NCBI GenBank assembly: GCA_035079385.1
Contig: JAVHKY010000013.1
Span: forward strand, 3,162,001-3,226,000
DNA from: Aspidiotus rigidus
Taxonomy: Eukaryota > Arthropoda > Insecta > Hemiptera > Diaspididae
DNA: 64,000 bases
Direction of reading: 5' to 3'
Part shown: one piece after another, positions 58,301-64,000 of the stretch
Layout: each line of letters begins with the position of its first letter
How positions within the stretch are numbered: the first letter of the stretch is position 1
Made by a program: the position numbers and the translations under genes
The notes under the pieces: generated by a model
Told to the model about the DNA's origin: nothing
What the model saw: only the letters and a program-made list of their open reading frames with translations
Databases searched by the model: none

Positions 58301-61300
58301 ATAGTACACATACGTATGCCTCACCTTCTCAGAAATCCATTCGAACTCTAAATTAAAACAGCTTATTCGTAATAAACAATCGCGCATATCGCGATCAACC
58401 CATTTCTCCAATATCTCCTTTTTTGGTCGTAAAATTATAATAATTAATCGCCAAGCTTAATCCACAATTATGACATAATGCGAAGAAAGTAGGGACAATC
58501 GCCTCGTAGAATTAATTATAATTTTGACTGGTTGACGATCATTATTGATTTTCCTCCTGTGTGGAAAAATTGTGTAATTAAAATATTCTCTCTGTTCTTC
58601 ATCTCCGGTTTTCGGATAATATATGATTGGCGGGTGTTGGAAAGGGACTTGAAAGAATTTTGACTTTCAAACCACAGTATATGTTGGAGGAGTAATTGGC
58701 AAAATTTCAACTTTTGAGCCATAATATATAATAATAGGAGTTGAACTTGGAACAATTGCGACTCTCGAGAAATAATGTATGATGAAAGGGGGATTTGAAA
58801 AAATTTTAATTTTTGAGCCATTGAATTCTCAATTCCAGAACCAAGTCGACCCATAGAACAGGTTCCCTGCCTTCCTTGTTTGATTTTGTTAAGGAAGCCG
58901 TCGTTTTTTCATACATTCCCTTTTCTTTATTTGCTCATCTCTCAAGGCCAATGTCCAAGGAAAGATGCGAGAATACTTGCCACCTTTCAAAATTGGGTTT
59001 AAAATAATAAATGAGGGAGTGTATTACCAGGAACACCGATAAACTGCCCGCGCTATCAGTCTACAAAAAGAATTATTTGCGTGAATACATTCAACGTTTT
59101 GGTATGAAGAAAGAAAAATCGTAAACTGATCAAAAAAATGGAGGAGAGAGGGGTTTTAAGTCATGCTATTGTTGAAATCTGATATACCGCATCTGAAATA
59201 TTCTAGAGTCACAGAATGTAGAATTTTCTACAGGCTTGTCTTCTGTTGTGAACTTGTAATGAGAAATCAGTATCCAATTTTGCAAGGTACTGAGTTTATA
59301 AACGACCCTTGGTAAAGTTGGATGTCACGCTCCATAGTCAGTTCATTTACATAACGTATGAAACCCCTTTTTTTTTACTTCACATGAAAATAACTCGATA
59401 AATACAAACTTGAACAAAAATTTACAATGACCAAATTTGTTCTCCATTTTATTTTCTTTCCAGTCGTTGTTTTTTTATAATTTTAGCATTAACCTAGCCG
59501 CTTTATTTTCTTCATTTCCAAGAACACGCCAAGAAACAGAAATTGCACAGAATTTGCGTTTCTCAGTGCATTTTTGGAAATAAAGAATCTGAAACGGCTA
59601 GGTTGATGCTAAAATTATAAAAAAAGAACAGGAAAGAAAATTTTATGGGGAACAAATTTGCTCACTTGTAAATTTTCGTTAAAATTTGTATTGATCGAGT
59701 TATTTTCACGTGAAGTAAAAAAAAAAACAGAGTTTCTCCATATTATACTTGGATGAAATGACTACAGAGCGTGACGTCATCGCGATTTTTGTACTCAGTG
59801 TCGAGGTCTTCTCTTTAGATGGTGTTGGCCAATGTTGGCTCGGGTCGCCGAAGCGCTCGTTCAGATATTGCTTAGTTTCTTCTCTTGTAGCCTAATATAC
59901 TATTGCATTTCACACTGAACCCATGTATAGTTTACAATAGGTGAGCTATTGACGACTCCTTTTCTATATCCGAAAACGATGAATATATTTACGCAAATAG
60001 GTAAATACCTAATTTTTTTTTCCAGATTGACAGCGTGGGCAGTTCATCTAACTTGCTCGTAATAGGTGCCCTTTCTCATTTATTATTTTAAGGCCAATTT
60101 CCAAAGGTGGAAAGTATTCTAGCACCCTCCCTTGGCAATCGGCCTCGCAAGATGAGAAAGTGAACCAAACAGAAGTTATTTCATATATAAAATATATCAA
60201 AATAAAAGATATGATCCAATCACAAGCTTCAAAACCCATTGAAGGTCTGGAGGGAAGAATATCTTTCTTAAGAAGGGAATGAGAAGAAAAGTACAATACA
60301 GTTTTAGTAATGATTATAAAATAATAAATGAACAAAATTTTTGCTTAAAATTTCATAAATTTCGAGGTAGGGGGAAAAGCCCATACTGCGTATTCTCAAA
60401 TAAGAGGGAGTAGTGATAACATGCATAATTAATGAATGTAATAAAAACAATTCCGCCCATTTTTATGTCTTAAAGCCAATTGAGTGGTGGGAGCAATATT
60501 CTCTGTAGAAGGGCTGGGGGAGCAGCACAATACAAAATAACTGCGGCACAGTGTAGCACAATTATAGTACAATCCACCTAAATAATTTCAACTCAAAATT
60601 CGATTTGGAGGGGTGCCCTAAAGTTCCTCTGCCCCCCAAACATTTTCTATTATATCTCAGAAACGGGTGCAGAACAAATTGAATGACTTACGGCACAGTT
60701 GAGCACAACTCGAGCACAATATTTTGAGCCATATTTTGACTTTAAAACACATCTGGGGGGGCAAGGGGCTGGGGCTCGGGGAGCTGCACAGTGAAAAATA
60801 ACTACAGCACAATGTAGCACAATTGTAGCACAATTGTCCTACATGATTTCAACTTAAAATTCGACTTGGGGGCGGCTGGTGGTCCTCTGGCCCCCCCCCC
60901 AAACATTTTCTATTATATCTCAGAAACGAATGCAGCACAAATTGAATGATTTACGGCACAGTTGAGCACAACTCGAGCACAATCTTTTGAGCCATATTTT
61001 GACTTGAAACTTGTCTGGGGGGGGGCAGGGGAACAGAGCTGAAATTCATTTCAGTTTGCATATTTTTTCACAGAAGAGTCATATGGTAAGAAGGCGCTTT
61101 ACTCGTTCTCGTTCATACAAAGTTGGAAATGTTTGGTACACTCGGGTCCGAGCGCAATTTATCCACTGTATTTTGCCAAAAGTATAATGTTCTTTCTCAT
61201 CGTCGGTGGTCACGAAGGTATGTTGGCGATTCCATTCCCGAAAATTGAACAAGAGGGAGCAGAATTGGTAAGTCCAATAATATAAAAAATTGAAGTCAGT

Positions 61301-64000
61301 CGTATTTTTCGTATTTTTAAATTCTTGACTTATATGCACATAGTTGTTTCAACCGTGGCAATTGGGCTTAGGTTTTCATTGCGTTGTCGATATTTTCATC
61401 GGAATTAGTGGCTTTCTAACATTTCATTTCGGATATGAGCCAACAAAAAAAGGCGGTATTGTATACTTCATTGGAGCAATCATTGGTAGATGGATACGGT
61501 TAGTACCTAAATGCTATAAATATACAGTAGCGTTTTTATATTATTGTATAGAGTTCGTTTGTAGCTCCTTTTCGTAAGTTATGTATTCGTTTCTTTAAGA
61601 CATTATAACTAACTTCAATTTTGATTTGATAATCGATTAGGATTGACTATTTCGTTGATATATTGTTCGAAGTATCCCATCTTAGTTTTCCTAGTTTCCC
61701 TCCTGACAATATGATATTTGTACATAATTACGAGTATTTAAAGGTTGAAATTCTTCAAGTTCTTCTCGCGATATACGAAGCTCTAGGCCTATGATCGGAA
61801 TTTTTCCAAGCATCCCGAATTATAATTTTATGCCTATATCTAGCTCGAAGATTCATATTTATTGCAGTCCCCCTTCAGAGGAATGTATGGTAAACCTTGA
61901 TGATAAGAATTTTTCGAAGTCACTGAAGTAAGTCAGAGTTCTTACCCCTTTGAAACTACAATTCGCTAGAACGATGGCGGGCAACAGGTATTCTTACCAT
62001 ATAACAAGGATGATTAATAAATTCATCTGACCATAAAATAGAGTCAAATAATGCTGTCTCTGCACACACGATACTTGACAAGAAAGAACATCGGATGTGA
62101 CGCCAGAATCTTACAATTTTTTGAACCAGATAGGAAATTTTCTCAGTTCTAAGGTGATGATTGCCCCTATTCCTCTAGAGTACTCCACTGATTATAGGGA
62201 AATACAAGAATTATAATCGTGCTTTCTAGAACGTCAGCAAGAATATTTCAATCACAATGAATATTACGTTACTATGATTGTAAAGCCTGAGTGGCGATTT
62301 GTGTTTGAACGTCGTTTTCCACCGAGGCAAATTATCTCCCAACTATTATTATGGTTGATTCGTGCTTCTATCGTCAAAAGCCTTGGCCGTGAACAAAATA
62401 ATTGTTACCGTTGCATTGAAGGACCGCAGTGAACCCAAGACGAGAGAAGTAATAAGTATACAAAACCAGTCGTCTAAAGAAGTTGTCGACTTACCCATCC
62501 ATATTTCAGAGTGAAACAGCTACTCCTGAATAACGATGGAACCGTAATCAAGTCCTAGAAATAATTTTGGCTCATTAGCTGAAAGAAAATACATAATATT
62601 TCAATTAGATCAAAATCAATTTTTCCCTACAAAGAATTAATAATAGATAATATTTTATTATGGCTCTGCCCATTGTAATTGTTTCTGATGAAGGCTGCTG
62701 GACAGCCGAAACGTTATAAAAACGCTTTTATTTTTATATAACATTTGCGGACAGAGCCGTAATAAAATACTTTTTTTAATTCTAGAAGAATACCTTATGA
62801 TTATTAGAATCTTAATTCAAGCACCATGAAATTGAAATTATTAATATCCCAGCACAATTACCTATTTAAAACAACACACAGACTATACACAAAAGAAACA
62901 TCGTAGGTAGGAGTGTTCCATGCACACATTATATACACAAAAACAAAATGAAAATCTGAACTAAAAAGGTACGCATCCATCTTCAGCACCCGCGAGAAGC
63001 TTATTCACGTTTGAAGGAGAACTAAATTGGGCAAAATACGCACAGGAAGAAGAAACTGCCGGTATACGACGGGTCGATTTAAATATTATTTTAATATTAT
63101 TATGATCGATCGGTTATTTTTTGCTCAGGAGTTGATTCATCAACAGTGAACAGTGTATGAAACTCGATACACTCTACTTGCTGATGATCTCATCACTGTT
63201 GGTAGCAATGACTCTTAAAAGGGTTGTACATCCAACACAGAGTATTACTCACACTCACAAAATGACAGTTTTTTTTCTATTCAGCTCGGTTCAACTAAGG
63301 AACTATGATAGGTAGGTATTAAAGTGGTAGGCATATGCGCTAAGGCGCTATATGCGCAAGTGATAAGAAGAGGACCGTCGCCATGTTGATAAAATCGAAG
63401 GAGGAGCAGTTTCAGGAGGTTTCAGGAGTCCAGTTCACGTTAAGAAAGGATAGAAAGTATACACAAAGTATGTACCTCGACGTGCTCGACTCTCGAGAAC
63501 GGAACGGTAGATTAAAATTACCTGGGGTTGGAGCGTTCCATTCTTGAAGTATGTTGGTATTTCATACTACTTTCTATCCTTTTTCAAAGTGAACAGAGTT
63601 TACCTTACTATACTTAGATTGCTCCTCTGGGGAATTTTTCTAGGTGTTTAAAAATTGGTCTCAATCACTAATGGTAATAAATTAAACTTGAAAATGTTCA
63701 AAATTGGACTAAATCAAATGTGAAGAATTCCATCTTAGATACATAGCTTATGAGTTGATCTCCTAGATATAGGCAGCAAGCGAAATTTGAAATTTTGTCA
63801 TCGTGAATTTAATTGATGAAGGGGAGGAGATACCTACCTAATTTTAAAAATACAAAACTCTTTATAATTTCATGAAGAATGAATCAATACCTATTAAATA
63901 CACATTATGTAAAATGGAACGATAACATCAAATATGATTTCAACTTTGTTTATTCCCGTTTGTTCTCGACAGATTGATTCCCGTAATGGGCCTATTCATA
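37364..64000 (+). CDS. NRF-6-like acyltransferase, 3' end beyond window
   Basis: Membrane protein of the 'nose resistant to fluoxetine' family. Exons: 37364-37634, 55249-55472, 55544-55758, 56176-56273, 61074-61267, 61344-61498 and 63973-64000 and beyond. All are GT-AG with matching phases; about 395 residues are seen. A signal peptide (MSRVIVFILLTIFSKRCSGQ) is followed by an extracellular NRF domain to about residue 230. It has the usual cysteine pattern: SERC, WGECL, GQYCLI, ALCIPSSCS, RDC. The first membrane helix is FLLILAVVVLTMTYY (exon 4). The acyltransferase-3 domain begins in exons 5-7 (VDIFIGISGFL, RWIRLIPVMGLFI). Two departures are visible. The usual GKPPSG segment reads SEWPRLG. 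The conserved HG-x-R of the first acyltransferase helix reads YFAK, while the GH at its end is kept. The substrate is unknown; worm NRF-6 acts in lipid or drug uptake. Intron 1 is 17.6 kb and holds a nested gene. Confidence 0.88.
38346..38360. repeat. G15 tract
   Basis: Fifteen consecutive G in NRF intron 1. It could form a G-quadruplex in the DNA or pre-mRNA. Confidence 0.7.
39360..41465 (-). mobile_element. I/Jockey-type LINE relic with RT and RNase H
   Basis: Read on the minus strand: a reverse transcriptase segment (LSYRPISLLSTLRKVLEKFI, then TQYGCRKGRSALMALADL) at 41471-41118. GIPQGSLLGGTLFLIAINNI follows in another frame near 41070-41000. RNase H lies at 40283-39801 (CFTDGSK, ASVFTTELLAI, VISDSLSSLDAI). 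The C-terminal part has TRLRISHTRLTHTH and a CPHCES zinc-binding motif (about 39610-39470), then an A-rich tail near 39370. Several frameshifts are present. The catalytic Y-x-DD segment that should follow AINNI is missing: the next recognisable text is CSSNTTRIHRLLQETI. The element is 5'-truncated and inactive, and lies antisense in NRF intron 1. Confidence 0.8.
41466..41640 (-). other. Coding-looking segment beside the LINE
   Basis: An open minus-strand stretch begins near 41617 (VLPKEIHDTYFSLIHPSLLW) and continues to SCDQDRAEFQTVRRFECDC, with CpG-rich codons like the host exons. It stops abruptly at the 5' edge of the LINE relic. It could be a host exon of the nested minus gene, split or fused by the insertion, or more of the LINE. 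The only acceptors give phase 0, which does not fit exon 3 of the nested gene directly. Confidence 0.25.
42170..42232. other. Candidate exon with splice sites on both strands
   Basis: On + an acceptor (AATTCTGTAG) is followed by an open stretch QKTGDKPGATNFQRLKEN and a perfect donor (GTAAGT at about 42233). It would join in phase to NRF exon 1 but not on to exon 2. On - a good acceptor (GTTTTCCTTCAG) precedes the same DNA. It is GC-rich for the region. Strand and owner are undecided. Confidence 0.25.
43780..44330 (-). mobile_element. Internally deleted LINE (endonuclease start joined to RT tail)
   Basis: On the minus strand a 5' leader (CTCCCCGTCCCTTGAAAA; CCCCGGTCCTCCAGGTCAGG) leads to MTRGTWNVQGLVGK, the typical start of the LINE apurinic endonuclease. 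About 60 bp later comes GTIGRKRGRPRTDWI, which normally lies near the C-terminus of such elements, then a short tail with ATGATGATG. Most of the ORF is absent. This is either a deletion derivative or a small non-autonomous family using LINE ends. Confidence 0.6.
45512..46358 (-). CDS. Secreted protein nested antisense in NRF intron 1 (3' end unresolved)
   Basis: Exon 1 (46358-46289) encodes a signal peptide, MNYALVLHFVGFLVSWDLSL, followed by CSD. Exon 2 (46215-46052) encodes a charged linker (SAGRGRLPPIIEERLYNFEK … SEQKKEE). Exon 3 ends at 45512 before a GTAAGT donor; its acceptor is at 45881 or, less likely, 45926. The junctions agree in phase (1, then 0) and donors are GTGAGT and GTAAGT. 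Exon 3 contains a basic-acidic region (HRQKRYSEDREEMVREF), a conserved-looking block (MTCYTYAAPTLERTFENFTK) and SEIYCILLDR, with possible N-glycosylation sites NFT and NGS. About 201 residues are read so far. Later exons were not found with confidence. I know no matching family; it could be a saliva-type, venom-type or other extracellular protein, but that is speculation. Confidence 0.5.
47220..47929. repeat. Repeat flank left of the R1-like LINE
   Basis: Holds GTGACGTCATCA words, two CAGATTT-x-TGGATTAGGTCAAGG blocks, and CTAGTTTAAAGCTAGTAGCC / GTATGCTAGGACT units that recur a few times. Matching blocks lie on the other side of the LINE at 49555-49790. Confidence 0.5.
47930..49540 (-). mobile_element. 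R1-type LINE relic (RT fragment and C-terminus)
   Basis: On the minus strand, with stops and frameshifts: AAISLNMRNAFNSIPWKRIL, then GVPQGR near 49340, CYADDT near 49270, then MSIALSILLYDAPVWAD (about 48970-48910). The C-terminal cysteine-rich part includes YNLFECEAWMRERDKLSRSL (about 48480-48420). These are the motif order and the LLY-x-APVW block of R1/LOA-clade elements. It is 5'-truncated and inactive, and inserted in a repeat whose halves flank it. Confidence 0.75.
49555..49790. repeat. Repeat flank right of the R1-like LINE
   Basis: GCGAGTTTACAGGTAGTATA, CTGTATGCTAGGAGTGGGAA and the TCTCGCAGATTT-x-TGGATTAGGTCGAG block match 47285-47430 and 47800-47860 on the other side. The G-rich run and GACATTAAAAA phrase also recur. 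Confidence 0.5.
49791..52763. other. NRF intron 1; nothing recognised
   Basis: AT-rich intronic DNA without repeats, RNA genes or splice-consistent exons that I can support. Only short chance ORFs (for example 50989-51192) are present. Confidence 0.4.
52764..52903. repeat. 140-bp near-perfect hairpin
   Basis: GAAAATATATTCTAGAGAGT then AAAAATGCAAAAGCAGAAAT is inverted downstream as ATTTCTGCTTTTGCATTTTT then ACTCTCTTGAATATATTTTC. The arms are about 43 bp with one or two mismatches, the loop about 53 bp. It is intronic in the NRF gene, so it would be transcribed. Confidence 0.7.
53087..53629. mobile_element. hAT-like element with GGCTTT subterminal repeats
   Basis: Ends CAGAGTATTGCAGCC and GGCTGCAATACTCTG are perfect 15-bp inverted repeats. 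Flanks TTCAAAAT and CTCGAAAT agree at six of eight positions, an aged target duplication. The interior is rich in TTCGGCTT / GGCTTTCGG motifs. Non-coding. Confidence 0.65.
54860..54965 (-). mobile_element. Fragment of LINE RNase H
   Basis: On the minus strand the frame FPDTTLRFTDGSK corresponds to NPTLCFTDGSK in the element at 39360-41465. DNA matches over GATCCATC-x-GTGAAAC-x-AGGGT. It is about 100 bp long, with a stop just after the motif. Confidence 0.5.
57203..58050. repeat. Left arm of an 850-bp inverted repeat
   Basis: Nearly identical in inverted orientation to 60206-61055; about 98% identical by eye over its inner two-thirds. It contains a roughly 262-bp tandem unit twice (CTCAAAA-x-ATTGTGCTCGAG, GTGCTCAACTGTGCCGTAA, TTTCTGAGATATAATAGAAA). 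It lies in NRF intron 4. The ORFs across it are chance. Confidence 0.85.
58055..58875. mobile_element. Possible TIR element in the inverted-repeat spacer
   Basis: AGAGAACCCGTTCCATGGAA on the left and the inverse of CATAGAACAGGTTCCCTGCC on the right share GGAACC-x-GTTC-x-ATGG-like ends. The same end motif occurs alone at about 12288. It starts within a few bases of the inner edge of the left arm. Confidence 0.4.
58635..58835. repeat. Tandem repeat, about 50-bp unit, four copies
   Basis: Units near 58635, 58684, 58735 and 58785 follow GGACTTGAAAAAATTTTGAC then TTTTGAGCCATAATATATGA. They are diverged. Similar phrases occur singly at 44822-44860 and 58208-58250, so the unit is dispersed too. Confidence 0.6.
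59362..59728. repeat. Palindrome of about 370 bp
   Basis: ACTTCACATGAAAATAACTC, AAATTTGTTCTCC and TTATAATTTTAGCATTAACC on the left are each inverted on the right in matching order. The arms are about 165 bp at roughly 80-85% identity by eye, and the loop itself has a small inverted piece. It sits in the middle of the spacer of the larger inverted repeat. Confidence 0.7.
60206..61055. repeat. Right arm of the 850-bp inverted repeat
   Basis: Inverted copy of 57203-58050. Its outer edge is only about 20 bp from NRF exon 5 (61074), leaving just the pyrimidine tract TATTTTTTCACAG outside the arm. Confidence 0.85.
62080..62440 (+). repeat. Coding-looking repeat, copy 2
   Basis: Encodes NHNEYYVTMIVKPEWRFVFE, then LLLWLIRASIVKSLGREQNN, ending at a stop near 62432. 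Copy 1 is on the other strand at 30406-30780. Upstream DNA (GTGATGATTGCCCCTATTCC, CACTGATTATAGGGAAATAC) is shared too. A stop and a small indel lie just ahead of the conserved frame in this copy. It lies in the last visible NRF intron. Confidence 0.5.
62652..62770 (+). ncRNA. Palindromic element with hammerhead-ribozyme-like core
   Basis: Outer arms ATTTTATTATGGCTCTGCCC and GGACAGAGCCGTAATAAAAT would form a long closing stem. Inside lie CTGATGA (62685-62691), a perfect 5-bp stem GGCTG/CAGCC around CTGGA (62693-62707), GAAAC (62708-62712) and a short stem CGTT-ATAAA-AACG. That is the order of a type I hammerhead. Departures from the consensus are one extra A before stem II and a C where U16.1 is expected, so self-cleavage is doubtful. 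A related copy is at 34455-34500. Confidence 0.4.
63352..63630. mobile_element. Fragment of the 6421 MITE family, split by another MITE
   Basis: ATGCGCAAGTGATAAGAAGA through GGAGGAGCAGTTTCAGGAGG (63352-63427) matches one end of the element at 6421-6720. After the nested MITE, AGATTGCTCCTCTG (about 63617-63630) could be its continuation. The far end is lost. Confidence 0.45.
63428..63607. mobile_element. Palindromic MITE (family also at 13483)
   Basis: GTTCACGTTAAGAAAGGATA on the left and TATCCTTTTTCAAAGTGAAC on the right are inverted. The core GAGAACGGAACGGTAGATTA is identical to that in the copy at 13483-13611. Confidence 0.65.

Noticed and set aside
1..64000. tRNA, rRNA, CRISPR arrays, bacterial operons
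   Set aside because: No cloverleaf with A and B boxes, no rRNA motif, no regularly spaced repeats and no bacterial gene organisation were seen; an exhaustive tRNA search needs software.

Overview
The window is arthropod nuclear DNA and most probably insect. Coding exons are short, GT-AG introns are everywhere, and the background is AT-rich and crowded with small inverted-repeat elements and dead non-LTR retrotransposons. A hemipteran is my guess from the general look of the non-coding DNA; nothing here proves the order. Nearly all long single-frame ORFs are chance. The genes had to be rebuilt exon by exon from splice sites, reading frame and intron phase.

Two genes are firmly recognised. (1) A JIP1/Aplip1 JNK-interacting scaffold protein lies on + in 8 coding exons (18821-27770, 408 codons), with SH3 and PTB domains and the kinesin-light-chain-binding C-terminus. 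(2) A 'nose resistant to fluoxetine' (NRF-6)-like acyltransferase lies on + from 37364 and runs off the right edge, with seven coding exons seen. It has a signal peptide, a cysteine-patterned NRF domain and the start of the acyltransferase-3 membrane domain. Its first intron is 17.6 kb, and its fourth holds a near-identical long inverted repeat.

Four further genes are reconstructed but not assigned a firm function: a five-exon protein of 186 residues (+, 2285-5549); a 67-residue two-exon protein (+, 8998-9812) whose first exon has a decayed tandem copy in the intron; a five-exon four-transmembrane protein of 153 residues (-, 10337-12072), LAPTM/DUF4728-like in appearance; and a secreted protein (-, 46358 to 45512, 3' end unresolved) nested antisense in the large NRF intron.

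Layout: 1-5.6 kb unrecognised + gene; 5.6-9 kb MITEs; 9-12.1 kb the small + gene converging with the four-TM - gene; 13.4-17.6 kb a cluster of DNA-transposon derivatives; 18.8-27.8 kb JIP1; 28.8-36.2 kb repeats without a supportable gene; 37.4-64 kb the NRF gene with three LINE relics, the nested gene and several palindromes in its introns.

The most unusual structures are the 850-bp inverted repeat whose outer edge lies about 20 bp from an NRF splice acceptor, a hammerhead-ribozyme-like motif inside a 120-bp palindromic element (62652-62770, with a relative at 34455-34500), the exon duplication at 9.1-9.4 kb, and a coding-looking repeat present once on each strand (30.4 and 62.2 kb).
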